Program-made: the position numbers and the translations under genes | DNA from: Pusillimonas sp. T7-7 | GTDB lineage: Bacteria > Pseudomonadota > Gammaproteobacteria > Burkholderiales > Burkholderiaceae_B | NCBI RefSeq assembly: GCF_000209655.1 | Contig: NC_015458.1 | Location: forward strand, 930,001-994,000 | Length of the DNA: 64,000 nt | Reading direction: 5' to 3' | Shown: in pieces, positions 33,340 to 41,944 of the stretch | Layout of the letters: every line of letters starts with the position of its first letter | How positions within the stretch are numbered: position 1 is the stretch's first letter | Notes under the pieces: model-generated | What the model was told of the DNA's origin: nothing | Database searches by the model: none | The model's input: only the letters and a program-made list of their open reading frames with translations

Positions 33340-34437
33340 TCAGAAGCGGTGCATCATTCCCAGTGTCCACTCGCTGGCCGAGGATTGATCAATATACGCC
33401 ACGTTCTTCATATATGTTCCCACTGCATACAGGCTGGTGCGCTCGGAGAGCTCATGCACATAGCCTAGACTCAATGCCTGTTGCGTGGCGATTCCATGTC
33501 CGCCTGCAGTGGCCACGTCCAGGTTTGAATCTGACATCATCCAGTTGGCAAGTAGTTTCCCGTGGTCTAGCGGAACACTGGCGCTGAGCGCTGCATTGGT
33601 AGCCTTGAAACCGTCGATGTGCACGGCGTTGGGAGCAGGATTGACATTGCCCAGTGGTGCCAAGATGGAAGACACCATATTGCTAATGCGGCCATCAATG
33701 TCCTGCCCGGCAGATAGGGTGATCTCCGCCACATCGAAGTTCCATGATAGCGCTGCGTTCCACGCTTTCAGGGCTCCAGTGCCCAGCCCGTGCTGGTCGA
33801 GCAGGTTGCTTACCCGGTCATAGTTGACGGTAAATCTCAATGGCCCGGACGAATACAGCATGCCGGCCATGAAAGCTTTCACATCTTCCAGCTCAACCCC
33901 TATCCCTGCATCCCGTGAATAACCCGCAGTAGCCTTAAAGCCTGCCATAACGGGTGTTTCATACTTCAGCATATTGTCGTAACGCACAAGCGCGGAAGAA
34001 AAAGAGCGTGAAATACCAGCCAGACCATAGCTCGTGCCAAACGCGCCAAAGGTGCCGAAGTAGGTAAAGCCACTGTTGTATTGACGCCCAAGGGTCAGTG
34101 TGCCGAGCGTTTCGCTTGATAACCCTACGAAGGCCTGCCGAGTGAACGCAGTGCGGCGCGCGTCGCTGGCTGAACCATCATTCAGTTTGAAGCCGTTTTC
34201 CAGCGTGAAGATGACTTTCAGGTCTTCGTTCAGGTTTTCGCTGCCCTTGAGCCCCCAGCGGTTGCCAGCTCGTACACCCTGGGACATGCCGGTACGCGTT
34301 GCCTTGCCGAAGTTATCAATCTTCACATGCTGGTGTTGGATTCCCCCATCGAGCAGTCCATACAGCACGACGCTGGACTGCCCGTGCGCAAGAAGCGGGG
34401 CGCCTAAGAGTATGAGCGCTAATATGCTTTTCTTCAT
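33340..34437 (-). CDS. Gram-negative porin (Porin_4 family)
   Basis: 365-residue outer-membrane beta-barrel porin. Signal peptide MKKSILALILLGAPLLAHG, mature start QSSVVLYGLLDGGI, the L3-type segments and a C-terminal Phe (WTLGMMHRF) required for outer-membrane insertion. Typical of the 16-strand trimeric porins of Burkholderiales. The frame is open 67 codons further upstream to 34638, but that extension is a remnant of another gene's signal peptide, so ATG 34437 is the start. Confidence 0.92.
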   Translation of the reverse strand: MKKSILALILLGAPLLAHGQSSVVLYGLLDGGIQHQHVKIDNFGKATRTGMSQGVRAGNRWGLKGSENLNEDLKVIFTLENGFKLNDGSASDARRTAFTRQAFVGLSSETLGTLTLGRQYNSGFTYFGTFGAFGTSYGLAGISRSFSSALVRYDNMLKYETPVMAGFKATAGYSRDAGIGVELEDVKAFMAGMLYSSGPLRFTVNYDRVSNLLDQHGLGTGALKAWNAALSWNFDVAEITLSAGQDIDGRISNMVSSILAPLGNVNPAPNAVHIDGFKATNAALSASVPLDHGKLLANWMMSDSNLDVATAGGHGIATQQALSLGYVHELSERTSLYAVGTYMKNVAYIDQSSASEWTLGMMHRF

Positions 34438-34560
34438 CGCGAGGATGTCTAGTTTTGGAAGGCACACGCAGTATCGCCTTCTTTTCTGGTTATATGATTG
34501 TTGATGGCGCCGTAGGCCTAATTGTTTCCGTGCCCGGTCATCATGGTGGGTGTCTCCAGA

Positions 34561-34638
34561 AACGGCATAGACAGTGAAACCAGTCAGCAGGGAGGTCGCT
34601 AATAGTCTGGCAGCAGTGGTACGTGTAGTTGTGTTCAT
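34561..34638 (-). pseudogene. Signal-peptide remnant of a second chloroperoxidase-like gene
   Basis: The reading frame opening at 34638 begins MNTTTRTTAARLLATSLLTG, nearly the same as the first residues of the hydrolase at 32547 ([20 protein letters not shown]), with matching nucleotides and then loss of similarity after about 26 codons. The rest of the paralogue is gone and the porin gene follows. This supports an ancestral duplication and deletion between 31.6 and 34.6 kb. Confidence 0.8.
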
Positions 34639-34701
34639 GACAGTATTTTCTATATTCGGATAGAACGACGTAAGTGAAGGGCAATCAGGCTGCGGCGGTG
34701 G

Positions 34702-34989
34702 TCAGTTCGGCTGCAGTAACGAAGCCTGTGGCGATTTGGCTGATTCCGGTCTGGCTGGTAATGGTGATGTTCGGAACTGTGTGATTTTCAGATTGTTGGC
34801 ACCGAACTTAAGCGCGTCGAGCAAGCAGGCCGAATAATCGGCCGCAAACAACTGCGCCGGGTTTGTGCCGGGGTATTCAACATCACTCAGCTCCAGCGAG
34901 GTAGACAATTGCGCGTCTAGCACCTTATCGGACGCGGTGGCGCGGCCTCCCGTGGCCGTAGCGGTGTAGAGAATCGTTTCGATAAACAT
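34702..34989 (-). pseudogene. Truncated Ohr (organic hydroperoxide resistance) gene
   Basis: Begins MFIETILYTATATGGRATAS and continues with the Ohr signature GTNPAQLFAADYSACLLDALKF containing the first redox Cys. After about residue 75 the sequence departs from the family and stops at 34702, so the second half with the second catalytic Cys (VCPYSNA-type) is missing. Another reading frame overlapping the end gives a different, also unrecognised tail, consistent with frameshift or deletion. Usual length is about 140 aa. Almost certainly non-functional as a peroxidase. Confidence 0.75.
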
Positions 34990-35165
34990 AGCAATCACCG
35001 GGCAGGATGCTGAGGCCAGCTCTGCCATGATGAGGGCGCCCCCAGGGCAGTCAAAGGGGTTTAAACGCTCGAGCTAGACAAAAGAAATGCAGCGGCCCCT
35101 TACTGAAACAGGGCGAGGCCGCAAAGCAGTAGATATGCGGTCTTTAGCCGCGCTACACGCATCAG

Positions 35166-35534
35166 TCAGGCGCCAGGCTCTATCAGTTGACCCGCTGCCT
35201 TGGCAGCTTGTAGTTCGGCCACGACTTGAGCACGAGTCACGCTGCTGGTCTGGTTACGAACGGGTGGGTAGTCAGACTCGCCGACACTCAGTTGCCCAGC
35301 CGCTTGAGCAGCCTGTAATTCAGCTATAACTTGCGCACGTGTTAGCGAACTGGTGTGCTGGATGGCAGGCGGATAGTCAGACTCGCCGACACTCAGTTGT
35401 CCAGCCGCTCGAGCGGCGTGCAGCTCAGCTACAACTTGGGCACGTGTCAGTGTGCGCGTTTCATTACCTTGTGCGAAAGCGGCGGGGCCGGCCAAGGATG
35501 CTGAGATCAGCAGTAAAGAAGCAAAAGTTTTCAT
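35166..35534 (-). CDS. Secreted DUF4148 protein with three 35-residue repeats
   Basis: 122-residue exported protein: signal peptide MKTFASLLLISASLAGPAAF-A, then three tandem units beginning LTRAQVVAELHAARAAGQLS, LTRAQVIAELQAAQAAGQLS and VTRAQVVAELQAAKAAGQLI, the first two followed by VGESDYPP. DUF4148 is common in Burkholderiales, usually with one or two units; function unknown. ATG 35534 was chosen because it begins the signal peptide directly. The repeats are also near-identical in DNA (105-bp period). Confidence 0.88.
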   Translation of the reverse strand: MKTFASLLLISASLAGPAAFAQGNETRTLTRAQVVAELHAARAAGQLSVGESDYPPAIQHTSSLTRAQVIAELQAAQAAGQLSVGESDYPPVRNQTSSVTRAQVVAELQAAKAAGQLIEPGA

Positions 35535-35880
35535 GATGGATTCCAAGAAAGAATGGTAAGGTTTGAAGAGGTCGCAGCATTAGGCGACGCGGCGGGCGTG
35601 CACTGCAGAATGGGCTGGCTGCGCGGGTGAGCCGCCGCTTGGCGAGGCATCGAAGACAGTACAAACGTCTGTACACTATCGCAAAGCGCTGCCGCTTTTT
35701 CTTGGATGACTGCCTGAGATTGGGATATGAGTGTGATGAAAGTCCCTCCTGGAAGCTCCTCATCGATCCGTTGCCTTCGCCAGGTCTACCGTACTGTTCT
35801 TCAAGCTTTAGGTCCTGCATTGTGCTCACCTTTGGCAAGCAGGCCGGACACAGCAAAATAAAAGCAACAAGAGGAACGTT
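35535..35880. promoter_or_regulatory. Divergent control region with palindrome and shared block R2
   Basis: Lies between the minus-strand DUF4148 gene and the plus-strand MFS gene. GTACAAACGTCTGTAC at 35659-35674 is an inverted repeat (GTACA/TGTAC arms) of the size bound by TetR-type dimers. Block R2 (35671-35736) carries ACACTATCGCAA and TTGGATGACTGCCTGAGA, matching R1 at 33254-33318. No gene is seen. Confidence 0.5.
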
Positions 35881-37194
35881 ATGCAGTTTGATGAAATCAG
35901 GACGCAATTGCAGAGTCGCCCGATGACTCGCTACCAGATTCTCACGGTAGCGATCGCAATGCTCGTGCACATGACGGACGGCTTCGATCTCCTGGCCATC
36001 GCTTTCGCCGGTCCTGCTATCGATCGAGAATGGATGCTCGGCCCCGAACGCCTCGGGGAGCTGTTCAGCGCAGGCCTCCTCGGTATGGCCGTCGGTGCTT
36101 TCGGCTTGAGCTGGCTTGCGGACGCCTACGGTCGACGCACGGCGACGCTGATCAATCTGACTATGATAACTATCGGCATGACCGTCGCTGCGTTCTCTAC
36201 TTCGTTCTATATGTTGCTGGCTGCGCGCGTGGTGACCGGACTCGGGGTGGGGGCGATGAACGCAGCAGTTGGCTCCCTGGTTTACGAGTTCTCTTCGAAG
36301 CAGCGCCGGGAGGTTTCGATCGGCTTCGTGGCCGGCGCGTATTCGTTTGGAACGATCATGGGCGGCATCGTATCGGTGTGGCTGCTGACGATCGGCTGGC
36401 GTGCGGTGTTTGGTTTTGGTGCCGTGCTGACTGCCTTGTTGATTCCGGTGGTCTATTGCCGCCTGCCCGAATCGCTCGACTTTCTGGTCGGCAAGCAGCC
36501 GCGCAACGCGTTGAGCCGAGCGAACCGGGAGCTTGCGCGGCTCGGTTTCGAGCCTCTGGCTGAGTTGCCCACGAAGAAAATAGTCAACGACTCGGGGCGC
36601 GGATCACTGCTCGATGTCGTTCGCCCGCCCGTGCTTATCAGTGCCCTGCTGGCGTGCCTCGGTTACTTTGGGTTCTCTTTGTCACAGTACTTCATACTGA
36701 ACTGGATGCCGCGCCTGATGGTGGACGCCGGGTATACGGATGCGGGCGCCATCTCTTTCTCAATCATTACGAATATCGGTGCGATCGTCGGCTGCGCAGT
36801 TGTCGGTATTTTCACGGCCAAGTGGGGCGTGCGGATGGTGACCGTGACCATGCTGGTGATCACGGCTGTCGCGATCGCAGCTTTCGGAACTCTGCCACTC
36901 GAAGCAGTAGGATTGATCCGAACGTCGTCGTTCTTCATCGGGTTCGCCTCGTTCGCAGCGGCCATCGGAGTGTTCTCGATCATGGCATCCGGATTTCCAG
37001 CGCATGTTCGCGCAACCGGCATCGGGCTCTCGTTTACTGCGGGACGCTTCGGGTCGGCCATCGGCGCCTATCTCGGTGGCTTCTTGTTAGCGATAGGGTT
37101 CGAGCGACCCGAGCTTTGCGTAATCCTTGCGTTGCCGACCATCGGCGCTGCGATTGTCATCAGCTTTCTAGGCAAACGGAACATCGCGCGCTGA
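35881..37194 (+). CDS. MFS transporter, aromatic acid:H+ symporter family
   Basis: 437-residue inner-membrane transporter with 12 predicted segments. The AAHS signature HMTDGFDLLAIAFAGPAI at the first helix (Asp-Gly-Phe-Asp) and the loop motif LADAYGRRTATLIN between helices 2 and 3 place it with benzoate/4-hydroxybenzoate/cis,cis-muconate transporters. AGAGGAA precedes the ATG. Its stop codon abuts the stop of the convergent regulator gene with no spacer. A shortened copy of its middle part lies at 40594-40750. Confidence 0.9.
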   Translation: MQFDEIRTQLQSRPMTRYQILTVAIAMLVHMTDGFDLLAIAFAGPAIDREWMLGPERLGELFSAGLLGMAVGAFGLSWLADAYGRRTATLINLTMITIGMTVAAFSTSFYMLLAARVVTGLGVGAMNAAVGSLVYEFSSKQRREVSIGFVAGAYSFGTIMGGIVSVWLLTIGWRAVFGFGAVLTALLIPVVYCRLPESLDFLVGKQPRNALSRANRELARLGFEPLAELPTKKIVNDSGRGSLLDVVRPPVLISALLACLGYFGFSLSQYFILNWMPRLMVDAGYTDAGAISFSIITNIGAIVGCAVVGIFTAKWGVRMVTVTMLVITAVAIAAFGTLPLEAVGLIRTSSFFIGFASFAAAIGVFSIMASGFPAHVRATGIGLSFTAGRFGSAIGAYLGGFLLAIGFERPELCVILALPTIGAAIVISFLGKRNIAR

Positions 37195-40128
37195 CTAAGT
37201 ACTTTTGGCAAAGGGAATGGTTGGCCGCCAAGCTTCGATCAACTGTCTGGCTTTCCTGAGATCGCGCGTTTCGTATCCTTCCGTAAATCGGTGGTACACC
37301 TCCGCCAGAATCGAGTAGGCCTCCTCAGTCCGCTCTTCGCTTGCAAGCAGTTCGCCTAAGGCCATGGCCGAGCGCAATTCCAGACTGAGTGCGCCTTGGC
37401 AGCTTGCAAGCTCAATTGAATGCCACAACATAACTTCTGTCGCGCGTGGATCCAACCGACCGGAAACCAGCCCGATCTGCGCTCGCGTACGCAGCAGCTC
37501 CGGCATGTTGAATGATTCATGTCGCGCTTCAGCCCCTTCCATCGCAGCGGTAATCATCGCCTCCGCCTCCAGGATCTCACCGCATTCAAGCAGCGCCGCG
37601 GACATCGACCGGTTCACCGTCGTCGTGACGTTGTGGCGTTTCTCCGTACGCAAGGTACCTAGCGCCTCGCGAAACTTGTTTGCCGCTGTGCGAAACTCCC
37701 CCCGAAGCAAAGCCACTTCGCCTGAAAGCGCGATGCCAAAAACAGCATTTGTGCCGAACGAGTAACGGCCGACGTGCTGGGTCAGGCGGTTCGCCAGTGC
37801 TGCCGATTCCTCTAGATCTCCCCGCCACAGAAAAACCGTCGAGGCGTAAAGCAAAGCGACGAGCATGCTCATCGGTCGCTCGTCCGACTCAGCTTCCTCG
37901 ACTGCCTGACGCGCAACTTCGGCGGCGCGGTCTGCAGCCCCGCTCAACCAGAGCGCGCGCGCCAGAATAATGAGCGCACGGGTACGGTGTGCGAAGCCGA
38001 GACGATCGACGTTCATCTCGCCATGCGCCGCAGCTTGCTTGAAGCCCTCCTCGGTATGGCACAGCGCGCCTGCCTGATCTCCGGCCAAGTGATACGCACA
38101 CCCGAGCATCCATTCGGACATGATGATTCCTGCGGGAGAACCGACTCTACGTGCCAGCTCGAGACTGCGCCAACTCACCTCGACCGCCTCACCGAAGCAA
38201 CCAAGATGGGACATAACGATATGCTGTCCCGCGAGCAGGCCGAGTTCGCGTTCGTGATCGTCAAACTTCCGAGCAAGGTTCAGCCCGCGTTCAATCAGGT
38301 TGCGAAGGTCATCTCGATCAACGCGAGTAAACAGTGCGGAGATCGCCAGTGCGTCTTGCAAGATGAGGTGCGTCTCGGAGTCCTCCTGCGACCCCAGCTG
38401 CGACAGCGCGGCCTGACACCAGCGATGGCACTCGTCCAGCAGCGACAATCTTAGAAAAAGCGGGGCGGCGAGCGCTGCCAGAAGAACTCCCAACTCGCCG
38501 TCACCTGCCTCGGAGAATGCCCATGCAAGCGCAGTGCGCATGTTGCCGACCAGCATCACATCACGGTCCGCAGCGCGTCGCTCATTCTCATGATCACTAC
38601 TTCGGTTGAATTGCTCGATAAGATATTCAGCAAGTTTCCGCGAGACAGAGTTGACCTCTCCCGAGCCCGCCAGTTTTGCCGATGCGTAGGTGCGCGTCGT
38701 ATCCAGGAGACGCAGATGACTCGATCCGTTCAGCATCGATGGCGACAGCAGTGACTTGTCGATGAGGCTTGCGATTGCTACTGCGACTTCGACTTCCGTG
38801 AAGACCGCGTCCGCTGCGACTCTCTGCGCCGCCGCCAGTTGGAACGGACCCACGAACACTGACAACCGGTACAGCGCGCGGCGTTCGCTCTCGGACAGCA
38901 GGTTGTAACTCCAATCAAGCATCGCCTGGAGCGTCTGATGCCTGGGGGGCGCGCTACGCCTTCCCTGCCAGAGGAGATTGAAGCGGCTGTTGATCAGTTC
39001 CGCGGTTCCGCACAGGCCATGCGAGCGCACCCGACCGGCTGCCCATTCGATTGCCAAGGCAATGCCATCCATCTTTCGGCAAATCTCGACGGCAAGCGGG
39101 GCCATCTCATCCGTCAGCGTCTCCTGCACCCCGCTTGCCGCGACTCTATCCATGAAAAGCTGGACTGCGGGAAACGCCATCGCATCGGACGTTGTCATGC
39201 CATCGCTGACCGGTGGAACATCGAGCGGTGGAAGGATGTGGACGTGTTCGCCCTCGACACGCAACAACTCGCGACTGGTCGCAAGCAGGTGAGTTTGAGG
39301 TGCGGATTTATAAAGCCATTCCGCAAGAGTTGCGATCTCGTCAATGAGGTGCTCGCAATTGTCCAATACGAGCAACGCTCTTCGGGCACCAAAAAACGCC
39401 AGAATGCTCGGCTTGGGATCCTGCACCTGCACCTTCAAACCAAGCACGGAAGCAATCGCGCTCGGAACGACCGAGGCGTCAGTGACCGAGGCGAGGTCGA
39501 CGTAGTACACGGCGCCACCAAAGGCATCGAGCATGGTGTGCGCCACGGAGATCGCGACAGCCGTCTTCCCCATTCCACCTGGACCAATGATGCTCACGAA
39601 TCGATGATTTGTGAGCAACTCGACCAGTCCCCGCACCGAAACGTCGCGCCCAATGAGCCGTCCGAGTTGCTCGGGCAACGAGTGTTCCGGGGCCGAAACT
39701 GGTTGCTGGCTGGCGGAGCGAAAATCGGGAGATCGGGTGGCCTCGGGTTTCCGGGACGAAGACTCGGAACGCACTCGAGTTACAGGCGCCACGAAGCTGT
39801 ATCCGCGACCTGGGAGGTTGATGACGTAGCGCGCGCCGTCCTTGCCTTCACCCAAGCACTTGCGGAGGCTCGCGATGTTGACGCGCAGGTTGGCCTCGTC
39901 GACTACTAGCCCCGCCCAGGCACGTGCGATCAATTCTCGCTGGGAAAGTACGTCCCCGGCGCGCTCAACCAACGCAATCAGTAGATCGAGCGAGCGGCTG
40001 CCGAGTTTGACGGCCACTTCATTTCGCTGCAGCAACCGTCCAGCCACGTGCAGGCGAAACGGCCCAAACTCGACAATCTCGTCACCCTCGGGTACGTAAG
40101 GTCTCGGATGCAGATGATTGTTTTCCAC
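37195..40128 (-). CDS. Winged-helix STAND ATPase regulator A
   Basis: 977-residue transcription factor of the OmpR-type winged helix + signal-transduction ATPase + helical repeat kind. Residues 17-115 are the Trans_reg_C domain (SRSLDLLIALVERAGDVLSQ, LRKCLGEGKDGARYVINLPG, RGYSFVAP). Residues 155-420 form an NB-ARC/AAA-like domain: Walker A GPGGMGKT at 182-189, Walker B ALLVLDNCEH at about 251-260. The remainder is alpha-helical TPR-like repeats, probably ligand or partner sensing. GTG 40128 is used as start because it aligns with ATG 44938 of regulator B (both continue ENNHLHPRPYVPEG). It lies divergently beside repeat block E1. Likely activates genes preceded by that block when an unknown inducer relieves ATPase autoinhibition. 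Confidence 0.88.
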   Translation of the reverse strand: MENNHLHPRPYVPEGDEIVEFGPFRLHVAGRLLQRNEVAVKLGSRSLDLLIALVERAGDVLSQRELIARAWAGLVVDEANLRVNIASLRKCLGEGKDGARYVINLPGRGYSFVAPVTRVRSESSSRKPEATRSPDFRSASQQPVSAPEHSLPEQLGRLIGRDVSVRGLVELLTNHRFVSIIGPGGMGKTAVAISVAHTMLDAFGGAVYYVDLASVTDASVVPSAIASVLGLKVQVQDPKPSILAFFGARRALLVLDNCEHLIDEIATLAEWLYKSAPQTHLLATSRELLRVEGEHVHILPPLDVPPVSDGMTTSDAMAFPAVQLFMDRVAASGVQETLTDEMAPLAVEICRKMDGIALAIEWAAGRVRSHGLCGTAELINSRFNLLWQGRRSAPPRHQTLQAMLDWSYNLLSESERRALYRLSVFVGPFQLAAAQRVAADAVFTEVEVAVAIASLIDKSLLSPSMLNGSSHLRLLDTTRTYASAKLAGSGEVNSVSRKLAEYLIEQFNRSSDHENERRAADRDVMLVGNMRTALAWAFSEAGDGELGVLLAALAAPLFLRLSLLDECHRWCQAALSQLGSQEDSETHLILQDALAISALFTRVDRDDLRNLIERGLNLARKFDDHERELGLLAGQHIVMSHLGCFGEAVEVSWRSLELARRVGSPAGIIMSEWMLGCAYHLAGDQAGALCHTEEGFKQAAAHGEMNVDRLGFAHRTRALIILARALWLSGAADRAAEVARQAVEEAESDERPMSMLVALLYASTVFLWRGDLEESAALANRLTQHVGRYSFGTNAVFGIALSGEVALLRGEFRTAANKFREALGTLRTEKRHNVTTTVNRSMSAALLECGEILEAEAMITAAMEGAEARHESFNMPELLRTRAQIGLVSGRLDPRATEVMLWHSIELASCQGALSLELRSAMALGELLASEERTEEAYSILAEVYHRFTEGYETRDLRKARQLIEAWRPTIPFAKST

Positions 40129-40175
40129 GCTGAGGCTCCCCAATACAATACACGAGGTCCTCGTCAAGCTTGTAC

Positions 40176-40398
40176 CACGCTATTAACCACACGAATATTC
40201 CATAAAGGCGAGGCTTTCCAATTAACGGGTGCCCGTGTGCGAGATAGTGATACGCCACTATGGCAATAGCGTGATTGAGGCCATTAACGGCCGAGAGCTG
40301 CTCGGGTGACCGCCCTCAGACGCCACCATCGTCGACCAGGTATCGATGTATTGGTGGCGGTCACCTACTGCACAAGCATGTTCTTTAGGAAATTTAAC
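40176..40398 (+). promoter_or_regulatory. Conserved regulatory block E1
   Basis: Divergent region between regulator A and a decayed isochorismatase start. Left half-site GATAGTGATACGCC at 40243-40256 and right half-site TGGTGGCGGTCACCTAC at 40352-40368, starts 109 bp apart, with GGCAATAGCGTGATT in between. The same layout recurs at 44990-45209 and 57690-57943. Confidence 0.75.
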
Positions 40399-40530
40399 AT
40401 GATTAACCCCAAACGCGAACCACTGACGCCAGACACCTGTAGTTCATCTTCATTGATCAGCAACCCCAAATGGCATTTGGCGTTCAACGCATTGACCGAT
40501 AGACGTTGAAGAACAACGCCGTTGGATCCC
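40399..40530 (+). pseudogene. Remnant of an isochorismatase-family gene
   Basis: Starts after TAGGAAATTTAAC, exactly as the intact gene at 45210, and runs in register for about 130 bp (ATGATTAACCCCAAACGCGA; CATTGATCAGCAACC; TTGACCGATAGACGTTGAAG). It carries in-frame stops and frameshifts and breaks off near 40530. It shows that regulator A once stood divergent to an isochorismatase gene, as regulator B still does. Confidence 0.85.
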
Positions 40531-40593
40531 TAAATGAAGAAAGCGCATGATCACGATTGTTCAAACTAAATGGCTCGTTGCAGTAATTGCGCT

Positions 40594-40750
40594 CGCTGCG
40601 CGTGTGGTGACCAGACTAGGGGTGGGGCCATGAATGCCGCAGTCGGCTACCTGGTTTTCGAGTTTTCTTTAAAGCAGCGCCGGGAGGTTTCGCTTGGCTT
40701 TCTGCTTGGCAAGAAGCCGCCTAAGGCGTCGACTCGAGCGATCCGCTGGC
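40594..40750 (+). pseudogene. Internally deleted fragment of the AAHS MFS gene
   Basis: Matches the middle of the MFS gene at about 36224-36330 (GTGGTGACCAGACTAGGGGT; NAAVGYLVFEFSLKQRREVS) and then jumps to the part matching 36479-36525 (FLLGKKPPKAS versus FLVGKQPRNALS), so about 150 bp are deleted inside. No start or end of the gene remains. It overlaps the 3' end of the minus-strand AraC-type gene. Confidence 0.8.
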
Positions 40751-41290
40751 ATGTGCGCGCCGCCATTCCCCCGGCGTTATACCTACGAGCTGCCGAAACT
40801 GACGCGTGAGATGAGACTGATCGCACATCCCGCAATCTAGCGCGATTTGGCAAAGGGAATGGTTGGTCGTCAGCATCATCTGCTGTGCGCGCTCGATGCG
40901 CTGTTCGGCGATATAGGCGAACGGAGCCCGACCGAACGTTTCTTTGAAAGTTCGAAAGAAGTGTCCGGTGCTCAATCCGGTGAGCGCAATGAGATCAGGA
41001 CTCCTGATAGGTTGCTCGAGATTGTCCTCGATGAAGGTAGTCAAGCGTTTCGCCTGCCAACGTGGCAGTCCGCCGCGGAATGAACTCTCGGCCTTCGGAC
41101 TCACGTTCCGTTCCAGACTGGCCTCCAGCAATGCCGTCGCGCGGGACAAGCATGCTTTTGTAGCCTGATGATCGACCTCAGCTTTGGATTGCGCCACGGT
41201 GAGCAACTCCAGCAAGGTCGATGTCAACGCAAACCCACTCTGGTTGCTCTGTTGATAAGCCTTGGTGGCCAAGACTGTACGATTGTTCAT
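40721..41290 (-). CDS. AraC-family transcriptional regulator
   Basis: 189 residues. C-terminal AraC DNA-binding domain from about residue 80: two helix-turn-helix motifs (SPDLIALTGLSTGHFFRTFKETFGRAPFAYIAEQRIERAQQMM and SLCQIALDCGMCDQSHLTRQFRQLVGITPGEWRR). The N-terminal 75 residues are helical without a recognisable sensor domain, so it is a short, stand-alone regulator. The last dozen residues read through DNA derived from the MFS fragment at 40594-40750, so its natural C-terminus may have been altered. No obvious partner; it faces away from the NTF2-like gene. Confidence 0.85.
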   Translation of the reverse strand: MNNRTVLATKAYQQSNQSGFALTSTLLELLTVAQSKAEVDHQATKACLSRATALLEASLERNVSPKAESSFRGGLPRWQAKRLTTFIEDNLEQPIRSPDLIALTGLSTGHFFRTFKETFGRAPFAYIAEQRIERAQQMMLTTNHSLCQIALDCGMCDQSHLTRQFRQLVGITPGEWRRAHASGSLESTP

Positions 41291-41428
41291 GAGATATTCT
41301 CCGCTTGTGATCGTTTAGGGTTCTCGATCTACGTAACGAAGATGATCGGACAGATACGCACAAATGCTAAGTAAAGTGTGGAAAAATGCTGTAAAGCAGG
41401 TCCGCTTTGTTTCCCTGGCTTTGCGCTT

Positions 41429-41833
41429 CTACGCTGAGCTGTGCAACGACGCATCGAAAGGAGAGGTTCCAGAGAGATCTCGCAAAATGATCAATTGCAC
41501 GATCTTGTCTTCGGCGAGAGTGAAGTAGAGCAGGACTTCCAGCGGATCCGGCAACCCGCGTTTATCGAATTTTCCGTCGGCGTGGGCCGCGACAACGCAG
41601 TGGCCGTAGTGCTGGATGCAATGAGTGGGACGAAGGGACAGCTGCTGCCCGATCACGTCGCGCTCGGCCCATTTTTTTAGTTCCGCCAGCCCGCACCATT
41701 GCTGTAACTGATCGTTGACGATCGAATCCGCCGAGAAGACTTCAAGAATACGGGACAGTTCACCAGCATTCGTTGCCTCTATGAACTGTACGACTCTTTG
41801 AGGAAGAATCGAACCACTTAAATGACTAGCCAT
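41429..41833 (-). CDS. NTF2-like (SnoaL-type) protein
   Basis: 134-residue protein of the NTF2/SnoaL fold: start helix VVQFIEATNAGELSRILEVF, the 'D-x-x-V-x-D' type segment SADSIVNDQLQQWCG, ELKKWAERDV and a C-terminal sheet (CVVAAHADGKF, PLEVLLYFTLAEDKIVQLIIL). Such proteins are small-molecule isomerases/hydrolases or binding proteins. ATG 41833 with GGGGGA seven bases upstream is preferred over a start 12 codons earlier. No signal peptide. Confidence 0.78.
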   Translation of the reverse strand: MASHLSGSILPQRVVQFIEATNAGELSRILEVFSADSIVNDQLQQWCGLAELKKWAERDVIGQQLSLRPTHCIQHYGHCVVAAHADGKFDKRGLPDPLEVLLYFTLAEDKIVQLIILRDLSGTSPFDASLHSSA

Positions 41834-41944
41834 GCAAACATCCCCCGCAGGGCATACGTACGCCCTCAAATTACGTCCTCCTATTCTCGGAGGTCGCAGG
41901 CTGGAGCGCTTGTAAAGTGGTGTAAAGCCTTGTAAACCACGAGG

